A program made the translations under genes and the position numbers. A stretch of DNA of 64,000 nt from Kribbella capetownensis (lineage in GTDB: Bacteria > Actinomycetota > Actinomycetes > Propionibacteriales > Kribbellaceae), in contig NZ_SJKD01000002.1 of NCBI RefSeq assembly GCF_004331485.1, positions 868,001-932,000 of the forward strand, read 5' to 3'. How positions within the stretch are numbered: position 1 is the stretch's first letter; every line of letters begins with the position of its first letter. Below, in pieces: positions 32,477-41,266 of the stretch. Below the pieces are notes generated by a model. That model was not told where the DNA came from. It saw only the letters and a program-made list of their open reading frames with translations, and ran no database searches.

Positions 32477-33787
32477 ATGAAAGGTGTTCTGCGCCGCCTC
32501 ACCTGGGGACTCGCTGACCAGGCTGTGACCAGCCTGGTCAGCTTCGTGGTCGGTATCGTCGTCGCGCGATCGCTGGGTGCCGTGGAGTTCGGCGCCTTCA
32601 GCCTCGCGTGGGTGACGTACGGGGTCGTGGTGAACATTTCCCGCGGCCTCGCCACCGACCCGTTGGCGGTGCGGTTCAGTGGAGTGCCCAGGCCGGTGTG
32701 GCGCAAGGCAGTGGCAAGTTCGACCGGGATGGCGATCGCGGTCGGTCTGATCATGGGCACGATCTGTGTCCTTGTCGGTGTCGCGCTCGGCGGCCGGCCG
32801 GGTGCGGCGTTCATCGCGCTGGGGATCGTGCTCCCGGGCCTGATGCTGCAGGACAGCTGGCGGTTCGCGTTCTTCGCGTCCGGTCAAGGTGGCAAGGCGT
32901 TCATCGCCGACATCACCTGGGCCACCGCGCTCGTCCCGCTGCTCTACCTGGCGTCGCGGGATCCCAGCGTCATCCGGTTCGTGCTGGCCTGGGGGGCCGC
33001 CGGCGCGTTCGCCGCGCTGGTCAGCGGTCTGCAGGCAGGCGTCGTACCGCGATTGTTCAGGGCGCTGGAGTGGTTGCGGCAGCACCGGGATCTCGGGCTG
33101 CGCTACCTGGCGGAGAACCTGACCATCAGCGGTGCCTACCAGTTCAAGATGTACGGGCTCGGCGCGCTCGCGGGGGTCGCCGCGGTCGGTACCGTCCGCG
33201 GCGCCGAGATGATGCTCGGCCCGTTCTTCATCGTGTTGTCCGGGGTCGGTCTGGTGGCGGTTCCGGAAGCCGCCAGGGTCCTTCGCCGGCGGCCACGGGC
33301 GCTGCCGTGGTTCTGCCTGCTGCTCGGTGGGGCACAGTCCTTCGCCGCGCTGGCGTGGGGCCTGGCGCTGTTGTTCTTGCTGCCGGACGAGTGGGGCCAC
33401 GCGCTGCTCGGTGAGGTGTGGCTGACCTCGTCCGCACTGTTGCTACCGGCAACTTTGTCGGTGATGTTCGCAAGCTTCTACACCGGTGCGTCGGCAGGGC
33501 TGCGTGCACTCGGTGTGGCCAGGAGAAGCCTCCGCGCCCAGCTGTGGGCGTCGGCGGCGTACCTGATCGGCGGTGTCGGCGGTGCCGCGATCGGCGGTGC
33601 GCTCGGGTCGTCCTGGGGAGCGGCCTGTGCGACGTTCGTCGGCGCGATCGTGTGGTGGTGGAGCTTCGGGGTGGGGATCCGCGAGCGGTGGGCGCAGCCG
33701 GAAGCCGAGGCTGCCGAACCGGTCGAGGCCGTCCAGCCTCCCGAGGCCACGGAGATGCAGGAGATGCCAGAAATGAGGAGCACATGA
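32477..33787 (+). CDS. Oligosaccharide flippase (Wzx/MVF family), copy 1
   Basis: The 436-aa protein has about twelve membrane helices. It starts LTWGLADQAVTSLVSFVVG with ARSLGAVEFGAFSLAW, the usual N-terminus of polysaccharide transporters that flip lipid-linked repeat units across the membrane. The last 40 residues are an acidic Glu/Ala/Pro tail. A paralogue at 43977 starts almost the same way (ASWGLADQALSSLSNLAVG). It begins just after the methyltransferase-like gene and overlaps the GT2 gene by 4 bases. Confidence 0.88.
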   Translation: MKGVLRRLTWGLADQAVTSLVSFVVGIVVARSLGAVEFGAFSLAWVTYGVVVNISRGLATDPLAVRFSGVPRPVWRKAVASSTGMAIAVGLIMGTICVLVGVALGGRPGAAFIALGIVLPGLMLQDSWRFAFFASGQGGKAFIADITWATALVPLLYLASRDPSVIRFVLAWGAAGAFAALVSGLQAGVVPRLFRALEWLRQHRDLGLRYLAENLTISGAYQFKMYGLGALAGVAAVGTVRGAEMMLGPFFIVLSGVGLVAVPEAARVLRRRPRALPWFCLLLGGAQSFAALAWGLALLFLLPDEWGHALLGEVWLTSSALLLPATLSVMFASFYTGASAGLRALGVARRSLRAQLWASAAYLIGGVGGAAIGGALGSSWGAACATFVGAIVWWWSFGVGIRERWAQPEAEAAEPVEAVQPPEATEMQEMPEMRST

Positions 33788-34734
33788 ACGCCGTACCACG
33801 GCTGAGCATCGGCCTCCCGGTGTACAACGGGGAGAAGTATCTGGCCGAGTCCCTGGATGCCCTGCTGGGACAGACCTTTACCGACTTCGAGCTGATCATC
33901 TCGGACAACGCGTCGACCGACCGGACCGAGGAGATCTGCCGCGAGTACCTGGCGAGGGACTCCCGGATCAGCTACTTCCGGCAGCCGACCAACATCGGCG
34001 CCACACCGAACCACAACTGGACCTTCGAACAGGCCCGCGGCGAGCTGTTCAAGTGGGCGTCGTACGACGACCTTTACGGCAGCGACCTGCTGCTGCGGTG
34101 CATCGAAGCGCTGGACGCCGACCCCGGGGTCGTGCTGGCGCACGCCCACCAGGCGATGATCGACGGCAACGGCGACATCGTGCTGAAGGTCGACTACCCG
34201 CTGGCCACCGACGACCCGAACCCGGTCGAGCGGTTCCGCAGCCAGTTGTTCGCGGTCGGCGGCGACGACTTCTACGGCGTGATGCGCTCCGAGGTGTTGC
34301 GCCGTACGCCACTGAACGGGAGCTACCACCACTCGGACCGGACGATCATCGCCGAACTCGCGTTGCACGGCCGGTTCTACCAGGTGCCCGAGTTGCTGTT
34401 CTTCCGCCGGGACCACCCGGACCGGGCCGAGCGGGCCAAGCCGACCATCCGGTCCCGCTCGGCGAACATGGAGCCGCGGCGGGCGAGCCGGCTGCGGCAT
34501 CCGACCGTCCGGCTGCTGGCCGAGTACATCGGTGGCTTCGTCGGCGCGATCCGCCGGGCGCCGTTGTCGTCGGCGGAGCGGCGCGGATGCTACGCCCAGC
34601 TGATCCGCTGGATGGCGAGCCGGGCCAAGCCCGGATCGAAGCAGCGGATCGAGGACAGCGCGCCGCCGAGCGCCCCGATGGCGATTCCGGACAGCTCGGC
34701 GGTGGCGGGTCAGAGGAGGGTCGCACAGGGATGA
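33784..34734 (+). CDS. Glycosyltransferase family 2 (GT-A)
   Basis: The 316-aa inverting transferase opens LSIGLPVYNGEKYLAESLD and has SDNASTDRTEEICREY, RQPTNIGATPNHN and WASYDDLYGSD, the last supplying the metal-binding acidic residues of the GT-A fold. No membrane helices, so it acts at the cytoplasmic face. ATG at 33784 overlaps the flippase stop and is preceded by GAGGAG. The donor sugar is unknown. The C-terminal 90 residues are Arg/Ala/Pro-rich and may not be part of the catalytic fold. Confidence 0.9.
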   Translation: MNAVPRLSIGLPVYNGEKYLAESLDALLGQTFTDFELIISDNASTDRTEEICREYLARDSRISYFRQPTNIGATPNHNWTFEQARGELFKWASYDDLYGSDLLLRCIEALDADPGVVLAHAHQAMIDGNGDIVLKVDYPLATDDPNPVERFRSQLFAVGGDDFYGVMRSEVLRRTPLNGSYHHSDRTIIAELALHGRFYQVPELLFFRRDHPDRAERAKPTIRSRSANMEPRRASRLRHPTVRLLAEYIGGFVGAIRRAPLSSAERRGCYAQLIRWMASRAKPGSKQRIEDSAPPSAPMAIPDSSAVAGQRRVAQG

Positions 34735-35984
34735 GCGCCGCCGTTGCAGGCAGGCCGCCGCGGATCGCCATCTTCGGCCTGCTGGGATCGGGCAACCTGG
34801 GCAACCACGGGTCGCTCGACGCGATGCTGTGGTTCCTCCGGCGCGACCACCCGGAGGCGGACATCAGCTGTGTCTGCTCCGGCCCGGAGACGCTGGAGCG
34901 GCAGTACGGCATCCCGGCGACGGCGATGACCTGGTTCCAGGCGTACGGCCCCGGCCGGTCCCGGGTGACCACGATCGCCCGCAAGATCTTCGGCAAGTTC
35001 GCCGACCTGGTCCGGATGCCGTTGCTGCTGCGTCGCTACGACCTGATCATCGTGCCGGGTATGGGCGTGCTGGAGACGACGCTCGAGCTGAACCCGTGGG
35101 GCTTCCCGTACGCGGTGTTCCTGATGTGCCTGTCGGCCCGGATCGTCGGCGCGCAGGTCGCCTTCGTCAGCATCGGCGCGAACTTCGCGCGCGAACGGTC
35201 GATCCGGTACCTGTTCCGGAACGCCGCGCGGATGGCGACGTACCGGTCCTACCGGGACAGTTATTCGCGCGACGCGCTGCGGCAGATGGGACTGGATACC
35301 AGCAACGACGCGGTCTACCCGGACCTCGCGTTCGCACTGCCGGAACCCAAGGAGCCGGAGTCGCGCGATCCGCGCCGGACCATCGGCCTCGGCGTGATGG
35401 AGTACCACGGCGCCTCGACCGACCGGTCCCGGTCGGACGAGATCTACACCGAGTACGTCGGCAAGATCGTCGAGTTCGCCCGCCAGGTCGTCGACGAGGG
35501 CTACCGGATCCGGCTCGTCACCGGCGACCCGGCCGACGAGGCTGTCGTCACCGCCATCTCCGACGACCTGCGACGGACCCGGCCGGACCTGGTCGACGAG
35601 CGACTGGTCCGCGAACCCGCGGACTCGCTGGGTGAACTGATGGAGCAGCTGGCCGGTGCCGACCTGGTCGTTGCCTCGCGCTACCACAACGTGCAGTCGG
35701 CACTGAGGCTGTCGAAGCCGACCATCTCGGTCAGCTACGCGGTGAAGAACGACATCCTGATGGAGGGGATGCGGCTGGCCGAGTTCCGCCAGCCGATCAA
35801 GGACCTCGACGTGACCCGGTTGATGGACCAGTTGCGGGCGCTCGAGGCGCGCGCGGGCGGCCTCGAGGCCGTGATGCGGGAGAAGAACGCCGAGTACGTC
35901 GAGCAGCTCGAGCAGCAGTTCGCCGTACTGTCCGACCGGTTCTTCGGCGCCGGACGGCCGGTGGCCACGGGCAGCGACCAGTAG
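34731..35984 (+). CDS. Polysaccharide pyruvyl transferase family protein
   Basis: The 417-aa protein has the CsaB/WcaK/AmsJ-type fold: N-terminal FGLLGSGNLGNHGSLDA, the family-typical GNLGN, then VPGMGVLE, YSRDALRQMG, and C-terminal ASRYHNVQSALRLSKPTIS where RYHN-x-x-x-A is the conserved active-site stretch. Members add a pyruvate ketal from PEP to sugars of surface polysaccharides, giving the polymer negative charge. It overlaps the GT2 gene by 4 bases and lies 8 bases before the RmlC-like gene. Cytoplasmic. Confidence 0.9.
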   Translation: MSAAVAGRPPRIAIFGLLGSGNLGNHGSLDAMLWFLRRDHPEADISCVCSGPETLERQYGIPATAMTWFQAYGPGRSRVTTIARKIFGKFADLVRMPLLLRRYDLIIVPGMGVLETTLELNPWGFPYAVFLMCLSARIVGAQVAFVSIGANFARERSIRYLFRNAARMATYRSYRDSYSRDALRQMGLDTSNDAVYPDLAFALPEPKEPESRDPRRTIGLGVMEYHGASTDRSRSDEIYTEYVGKIVEFARQVVDEGYRIRLVTGDPADEAVVTAISDDLRRTRPDLVDERLVREPADSLGELMEQLAGADLVVASRYHNVQSALRLSKPTISVSYAVKNDILMEGMRLAEFRQPIKDLDVTRLMDQLRALEARAGGLEAVMREKNAEYVEQLEQQFAVLSDRFFGAGRPVATGSDQ

Positions 35985-35992
35985 GAGGATCG

Positions 35993-36541
35993 ATGGACGT
36001 CATTCAGGTTCCGAGGATCGCCGGTGCGCTGCTGTTCCTGCCTACGCCCTACGTGGACGAGCGCGGCTTCTTCTGCCGCACCTTCGACCGCGCGGTGGTC
36101 GCCGCGGCCGGGCTCGATCCCGACGCGTTCGAGCAGGACAGCATCTCCCGCTCGGCCAAGGGTGTCGTCCGTGGTATGCACGTCCGGTCCGGAGCCGGTG
36201 AAGCCAAGCTGGTGCGCTGCTCGTCCGGTGCCGTGCTCGACGTGGTGGTCGACCTGCGGCCGGACTCACCGACGTACCGGAACACGGAGTACTTCGATCT
36301 GACCGGGGAGAACCAGGTCAGCGTGTACGTCCCGGCCGGCTGCGCGCACGGCTTCCAGGCTCTGACCGATCCGGCCGACGTGTCGTACCGGATCGACCGG
36401 GCACACGACCCGAGGGAGGACGTGTCGATCGCGTTCGACGACCCGGGTCTGGGCATCGAGTGGCCGCTGCCGGTCACGCTGATGTCCGAGCGGGACAAGG
36501 CCGCACCGTCGCTGGCGGAGGCCAGCAGGAGGCTGACATGA
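35993..36541 (+). CDS. dTDP-4-dehydrorhamnose 3,5-epimerase-like protein (RmlC family)
   Basis: The 182-aa cupin-fold epimerase keeps the family order: PYVDERGFFCRTFD, EQDSISRSAKGVVRGMH with catalytic-type His63, YVPAGCAHGFQAL and FDDPGLGIEWP. The position normally holding the catalytic Tyr (consensus Asp-Tyr-Tyr-Ser-Pro) appears as Arg-Ala-His138-Asp-Pro. RmlC relatives with this Tyr replaced can epimerise one carbon only or act differently, so its name should be taken as family-level. Start ATG follows AGGAG. It overlaps the aminotransferase gene by 4 bases. Confidence 0.85.
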   Translation: MDVIQVPRIAGALLFLPTPYVDERGFFCRTFDRAVVAAAGLDPDAFEQDSISRSAKGVVRGMHVRSGAGEAKLVRCSSGAVLDVVVDLRPDSPTYRNTEYFDLTGENQVSVYVPAGCAHGFQALTDPADVSYRIDRAHDPREDVSIAFDDPGLGIEWPLPVTLMSERDKAAPSLAEASRRLT

Positions 36542-37863
36542 CACCATCGGAGAAGTCGTTCGGCCGTTCGGTCGAGCTGAACGCACGATTGCAGGGCGTC
36601 GTACCGGGTGGCGCGCACACCTACGCCAAGGGCTTGGACCAGTACCCGGAGAACATGGCGCCGGTGATCACGCATGGCCGTGGCGCCCACGTCTGGGATG
36701 CCGACGGCAACGAATACATCGAGTACGGGTCCGGCCTGCGCGCGGTCAGCCTCGGGCACGCCCACCCGGCGGTGCTGGAAGCGGTCCGCGGCCAGCTCGG
36801 ACTGGGGACGAACTTCGTCCGGCCGAGTGTGATCGAGCTCTATGCCGCGGAACGCTTCCTGGCCACTGTGCAGACGGCCGAGATGGTCAAGTTCGCCAAG
36901 AACGGTTCGGATGTCACGACCGCCGCAGTCAAGCTGGCCAGGGCCGCCACCGGGCGGCCGATGGTGGCGATCTGCCGGGACCAGCCCTTCTTCTCGATCG
37001 ACGACTGGTTCATCTCGACCACGGCGATGTCGGCCGGCATCCCCGGTTCGACCGCAGACCTGACGGTCCACTTCCCGTACGGCGATCTGCCCGCGACCGA
37101 ACGGGTGCTGCAAGAGCACGAAGGGCAGGTCAGCTGCCTGATCCTCGAGGCGGCCACCCAGCACGACCCGCCGGACGGCTATCTGGCCGGCCTGCGGGAC
37201 CTCGCCCACCGGCACGGCTGCCTGCTGATCTTCGACGAGATGATCACCGGCTTCCGCTGGTCGGAGGCCGGAGCGCAGGCCGTGTACGGCGTGGCGCCCG
37301 ACCTCTCGACGTTCGGCAAGGCCCTCGGCAACGGCTTCGCGATCTCGGCACTGGCCGGCAAGCGCGAGTTCATGGAGCGGGGTGGCCTGCGCGACGACCG
37401 CGAACGGGTCTTCCTGCTCTCCACGACGCACGGCGCCGAGAGCCACTCGCTGGCCGCGGCGATGGCGGTGCTGGACACCTACGAGAAGGAAGGCATCGTG
37501 GCCCGGCTGCACGCGTTGGGCGACCGGCTGGCCGGCGGCGTCCGCGAGGTGGCCGAGGCGGCCGGTGTCGGCGATCACGTGGTGACCCGCGGCCGTGCCA
37601 GCAACTTGGTCTTCGCGACCCTCGACCAGGACCTGCAGCCGTCCCAGGACTACCGGACGCTGTTCCTGCGCGAACTGATCCTCGGTGGGGTGGTCGGTCC
37701 GTCGTTCGTCGTGAGCGCGGCCCTGACCGACGTGGACATCGCCCGCACGGTCGAGGCGGTCGCGCAGGCATGTGTGGTCTACCGCAAGGCGCTCGACGCC
37801 GACGACCCGAGGGGGTGGACGGGCGGACGTCCGGTCAAACCGGTGTTCCGTCGCTTTGTGTAG
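36538..37863 (+). CDS. Class III PLP-dependent aminotransferase (glutamate-1-semialdehyde aminomutase-like)
   Basis: The 441-aa protein has fold type I class III signatures: VWDADGNEYIEYGSGLRAVSLGHAHP, KFAKNGSDVTTAAVKLARA, LIFDEMITGFRW with the PLP-holding Asp233, and the Schiff-base Lys261 in LSTFGKALGNGF. Its closest architecture is glutamate-1-semialdehyde 2,1-aminomutase, but members in polysaccharide loci aminate keto groups of nucleotide sugars or linkers. The setting behind an epimerase favours a sugar substrate. Heme biosynthesis genes are absent here. Length is normal. Confidence 0.88.
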   Translation: MTPSEKSFGRSVELNARLQGVVPGGAHTYAKGLDQYPENMAPVITHGRGAHVWDADGNEYIEYGSGLRAVSLGHAHPAVLEAVRGQLGLGTNFVRPSVIELYAAERFLATVQTAEMVKFAKNGSDVTTAAVKLARAATGRPMVAICRDQPFFSIDDWFISTTAMSAGIPGSTADLTVHFPYGDLPATERVLQEHEGQVSCLILEAATQHDPPDGYLAGLRDLAHRHGCLLIFDEMITGFRWSEAGAQAVYGVAPDLSTFGKALGNGFAISALAGKREFMERGGLRDDRERVFLLSTTHGAESHSLAAAMAVLDTYEKEGIVARLHALGDRLAGGVREVAEAAGVGDHVVTRGRASNLVFATLDQDLQPSQDYRTLFLRELILGGVVGPSFVVSAALTDVDIARTVEAVAQACVVYRKALDADDPRGWTGGRPVKPVFRRFV

Positions 37864-37918
37864 ACGGGTAGGGCGAAGGGCCGGCGCGGGGCCGGCTCCG
37901 CAAGAGGGGGGTTCCATC

Positions 37919-38812
37919 ATGCATTCCATCTATGTCGACGCCGAGTTCGGCGACGACGAACGCAGGCAGAAGTTGTACGACGGCGACCTGTTCGTCTACT
38001 CACCGCGGCCGTCCACTCTGGCCCTCACCGAGTTCGCCGGTGAGATGGCCCGGGCGGCGTTCGCACCGCTGGATCCGGAGACGGCGCAGTTCGACATGGC
38101 CGTCGAGGACTACGCGGCGCTGCTGGCCGAACTCAAGCCGCGCTTCATCCACCATCCGGAGTCGAAGCGGCTGATCCAGGAGATGCTGGCCGACTTCGGC
38201 TGCGACACCGAGCAGGTCTACTTCGACGTACCGCGGATGCGGAGTTCGACGTCGAACGACTACCTGACCACCGGGATCGCGTTCGCCTTCCATCCGCACC
38301 GCGACACCTGGTACTCGGCGCCGCACTTCCAGCTCAACTGGTGGCTGCCGATCTTCCCGATCAGCGTGGACAACGGGCTCGCCTTCCATCCGAAGTACTG
38401 GCAGACCCCGGTCAAGAACAGCTCCCGGGTCTACAACTACGCCGAGTGGAACGCGACCAGTCGCAAGATCGCCGCGACCCAGATCGGCACCGACACCCGG
38501 GTCCAGCCGGTGCCGGAGGAAGAGGTGGAACTGGTGCCGCAGATCCGGCCGATCTGCAAGCCGGGCGGCATCATCTTGTTCTCCGGTGCGCAGTTGCACT
38601 CCAGCGTGCCGAACACGTCGGGCCGGACGCGGTTCAGCATCGACCTGCGCACCGTGCACCTGGGCGACGCGATGGACCGCCGGTCCGCGCCGAACGTCGA
38701 CTCCGAGTGCACCGGTACGACGATGGGCGACTACCTCAGGGTCAGCGACCTGGAGCACATCCCGGCCGACGTCGTCGGTGAGTACGACACGCCGAGCCAC
38801 GCACTCGCGTGA
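37919..38812 (+). CDS. 2-oxoglutarate/Fe(II) oxygenase-like protein (phytanoyl-CoA dioxygenase style)
   Basis: This 297-aa protein is not one I can name. It carries a plausible facial triad: His127-x-Asp129 in FHPHRDTWYSAP and His227 in FSGAQLHSSVPN, with Arg236 or Arg238 downstream to bind 2-oxoglutarate. The strand pattern between them (QLNWWLPIFPIS, GGIILFSG) fits a double-stranded beta helix. No signal peptide. It closes the rightward operon, 55 bases after the aminotransferase, with AAGAGGGGGG before the ATG. A GC-rich inverted repeat sits in that gap. It may hydroxylate or otherwise oxidise a sugar or linker; substrate unknown. Confidence 0.75.
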   Translation: MHSIYVDAEFGDDERRQKLYDGDLFVYSPRPSTLALTEFAGEMARAAFAPLDPETAQFDMAVEDYAALLAELKPRFIHHPESKRLIQEMLADFGCDTEQVYFDVPRMRSSTSNDYLTTGIAFAFHPHRDTWYSAPHFQLNWWLPIFPISVDNGLAFHPKYWQTPVKNSSRVYNYAEWNATSRKIAATQIGTDTRVQPVPEEEVELVPQIRPICKPGGIILFSGAQLHSSVPNTSGRTRFSIDLRTVHLGDAMDRRSAPNVDSECTGTTMGDYLRVSDLEHIPADVVGEYDTPSHALA

Positions 38813-38817
38813 CAGCC

Positions 38818-38846
38818 CCGGCCGGCGTCACTTCGACGCCGGCCGG
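38818..38846. terminator. Bidirectional terminator hairpin overlapping the PAP2 stop codon
   Basis: CCGGCCGGCGTC and GACGCCGGCCGG form a perfect 12-bp stem with a 5-base loop (ACTTC). The hairpin starts 6 bases past the oxygenase stop on the plus strand, and its loop and distal arm contain the stop codon and last four codons of the convergent PAP2 gene. One structure thus ends both transcription units in a 15-base intergenic gap. Confidence 0.85.
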
Positions 38847-39511
38847 TCCGCTCGCCTCCGGGCGAGCCGGTTCATCACCAGGGCCGTCGGCGGGATCACG
38901 AACAGCCCGCAGCCGAAGCCGCCGAGGGTGTCGGTCGGGTAGTGGGCGGTCAGGTGGATCTGGGCAAAGGCGCTGAGTCCACCGCCGATGATGGTGACGG
39001 CAAGCAGGATGGCAGTACCCGCGATCCGGCCTGTGCGCAGCAGATCAGCGAGGAGCAGGCCGATCACCATCGCCGCCGCTGTCGCCGCGGCGACATGTCC
39101 GCTGGGATAGGACAGGAAGTCGTCGTGGATCCGGCGGTTCACCAGCGGTTTGAGTGCCGTCGTGAGCACGCTGGTCGTCACGATGCCGAGGACGGCGGCG
39201 ACCGCCAGAGCCTGGCGTCCGGCGATCAGGCAGAGCGCGGCGGTGGCGAGCACCAGGACGACCCGGCCGGCAGGTTCGCCGAGCCAGTCCATCGCGCGGA
39301 CGAGATTCCACGCCCCGGCGGGCGAGTCGCCGACCAGGTTCTGCACCCGGACATCCAGCCGGCTCGGGCCGGTGTCACCGGCGAACAGCACAGCCGGCAC
39401 GATCCACAGCACCGCCCCGACCGCCGCCAGTACGACGGCCGGCCCGCGGACCGCCGGCACCAACGCCGGCCGCATGGCCGCACGCGGCAAAGCAGCATCC
39501 TGCGACGCCAT
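38828..39511 (-). CDS. PAP2-family phosphatase, membrane-embedded
   Basis: The 227-aa protein has about six membrane helices and the PAP2 elements KPLVNRR (121-127), YPSGHVAA (135-142) with the catalytic-type His139, and HLTAHYPTDTLGG with His190 and Asp194. The third motif normally has Arg where this protein has Gln184 (AFAQIHLTAHYP), confirmed in the DNA as CAG, so phosphate binding may be weakened. Family members dephosphorylate undecaprenyl diphosphate or lipid phosphates; recycling the polysaccharide carrier lipid would suit the context. The ATG at 39511 follows GGGGGGTAGGA. Confidence 0.85.
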   Translation of the reverse strand: MASQDAALPRAAMRPALVPAVRGPAVVLAAVGAVLWIVPAVLFAGDTGPSRLDVRVQNLVGDSPAGAWNLVRAMDWLGEPAGRVVLVLATAALCLIAGRQALAVAAVLGIVTTSVLTTALKPLVNRRIHDDFLSYPSGHVAAATAAAMVIGLLLADLLRTGRIAGTAILLAVTIIGGGLSAFAQIHLTAHYPTDTLGGFGCGLFVIPPTALVMNRLARRRADRPASK

Positions 39512-39775
39512 TCCTACCCCCCACCCCACGAGTCCCGCACCCCGACGCAAATTCTATCCAAGGGTTGCCGAGCCGCCGTCGCCGGCGGCCCTCGGTCGTA
39601 GTACTGTGCGATGTCGCACCGCCGACGGGCGGGTGAACTTCTGGGGATGTGGGGCACGCATGCTTTGGCGTCACCGTGGGTGGCGATCTCCGTTGGACAG
39701 TGTTGATGGCAGACTGCACGCTGCGACGGACACGTACCGTGTTCGAGCACTTGCAGCTTGGAGCAAGGGGCCGTT

Positions 39776-41266
39776 GTGAGCGGAGCAGAGGCGCCGGATG
39801 CGGTTGACGGCCGTCGTCCGCTGTGGGTGCTTCCGCACGAGGTGCCGGCGATCGTCCCGCTCCCGTCACGGTCGACAGAGCCGCGCTGGGTCGGTGTGTA
39901 CCGCTGGGCCGCTGTCGGCGGTGATCTGCTCGCGGCCATGCTCGGTGTGTCCATCGCTCTGCTGACCCGGTTCGGCTACCACGTCGGCAGCGGTTATCTG
40001 ATCGTCAGTAGCGTGCTCCCGCTGGCCTGGGTCGGCGCGGTCGCCATGTCCAAGGGGTACGACCCGCGCTACTTCGGTGCCGGACCGGACGAGTTCCGGT
40101 CGCTGCTGCGTTCCGGTGTCGGCCTGACCGCAGCCGTCGCGATGGCGGCGTACGTGACCAAGACCGAGATCGCGCGCGGCTTCGTCGTACTCGCGATTCC
40201 GGTGATGGTCGGCTCCGCCTTGGTACTGCGGTACGCGTTGCGCAAGGACCTGCACCGGCACCGGGTCAGAGGCCGCTGCATGCATCGGGTTCTTGTGGTC
40301 GGGCGAAGTGGCCCGGCCGCAACACTTTGTGAGCACTTGGAGAGCCGTCCGACGGATGGCTTCCGCGTCGTGGCCACCTGCCGCCCCCGCGGCGACCAGC
40401 ACGGGACCGGGCCGATGCCGCCGGAGGAGCTGGACGAGCCGGACATCCTGGCCGCCGCCGATCGGCACGCGGTCGAGGTCGTAGCGATCGCCACCGAGCC
40501 TGAGCTCGCCGGGCAATCGCTGCGCCGGCTGTCGTGGGCCCTGGAGCAGCGCGGCATCGAGCTGATCGTCTCGCCCGGCATCATCGAGGTCGCCGGTCCG
40601 CGCATTTCGGTCCGGCCGGTCGCGGGTTTGTCACTGCTGCACTTGGAGCGGCCGTCGGTCAGCGGTGGACCGCACCTGATGAAGGCGGTCTTCGACCGGA
40701 TCCTGGCGCTCGGGATGATCGTCCTGCTGGCGCCCGTGCTGATCGGTCTCGCGGTCGCCGTCCGGCTGACCAGCACCGGACCGGTGCTGTTCCGTCAACA
40801 GCGGGTCGGCCGTGGTGGCGCCGAGTTCACCATGCTCAAGTTCCGCAGCATGTACGCCGACGCCGAGCAGCGGCTCGGCGACCTGTACGCCCTCAGCGAC
40901 GGCAACGGTGTGATCTTCAAGATGCGCGACGACCCGCGGATGACCCCGTTCGGCCGGTGGATCCGCCGCTTCTCGCTCGACGAACTCCCGCAGTTGTTCA
41001 ACGTGCTGCGAGGCGACATGTCCCTGGTCGGCCCCCGTCCTCCGCTGTCGGAGGAGGTCGCACTGTACGCTGCCGACGACTCCCGGCGGATGCTCGTCAA
41101 GCCCGGCATCACGGGACTGTGGCAGGTCAGCGGCCGCAGCGACCTGTCCTGGGACGAATCGGTCCGGCTCGACCTGCGGTACGTCGACAACTGGTCGATG
41201 ACGCTGGACCTGCTGATTCTCTGGAAGACCGTGCGCGCGGTGATCTACGGCGCAGGAGCGTATTGA
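39776..41266 (+). CDS. Polyprenyl glycosylphosphotransferase (initiating sugar-phosphate transferase), copy 2
   Basis: This 496-aa paralogue of the 8993 gene has the same layout of N-terminal helices, Rossmann-like middle and C-terminal catalytic domain with VLFRQQRVGRGG, MLKFRSM, RRFSLDELPQLF, MSLVGPRPPL and KPGITGLWQVSGR. Long stretches match the first copy almost exactly, such as ELIVSPGIIEVAGPRIS and LERPSVSGGPHLM. GTG at 39776 follows AAGGGG by 5 bases; an in-frame TTG at 39758 is less likely. It overlaps fcl by one base, so this copy is built into the GDP-fucose operon. Confidence 0.93.
   Translation: MSGAEAPDAVDGRRPLWVLPHEVPAIVPLPSRSTEPRWVGVYRWAAVGGDLLAAMLGVSIALLTRFGYHVGSGYLIVSSVLPLAWVGAVAMSKGYDPRYFGAGPDEFRSLLRSGVGLTAAVAMAAYVTKTEIARGFVVLAIPVMVGSALVLRYALRKDLHRHRVRGRCMHRVLVVGRSGPAATLCEHLESRPTDGFRVVATCRPRGDQHGTGPMPPEELDEPDILAAADRHAVEVVAIATEPELAGQSLRRLSWALEQRGIELIVSPGIIEVAGPRISVRPVAGLSLLHLERPSVSGGPHLMKAVFDRILALGMIVLLAPVLIGLAVAVRLTSTGPVLFRQQRVGRGGAEFTMLKFRSMYADAEQRLGDLYALSDGNGVIFKMRDDPRMTPFGRWIRRFSLDELPQLFNVLRGDMSLVGPRPPLSEEVALYAADDSRRMLVKPGITGLWQVSGRSDLSWDESVRLDLRYVDNWSMTLDLLILWKTVRAVIYGAGAY

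Noticed and set aside
36538..37863. Heme-pathway hemL
   Set aside because: The fold is glutamate-1-semialdehyde aminomutase-like, but no heme genes are near and the gene overlaps an RmlC-like epimerase in a sugar operon.
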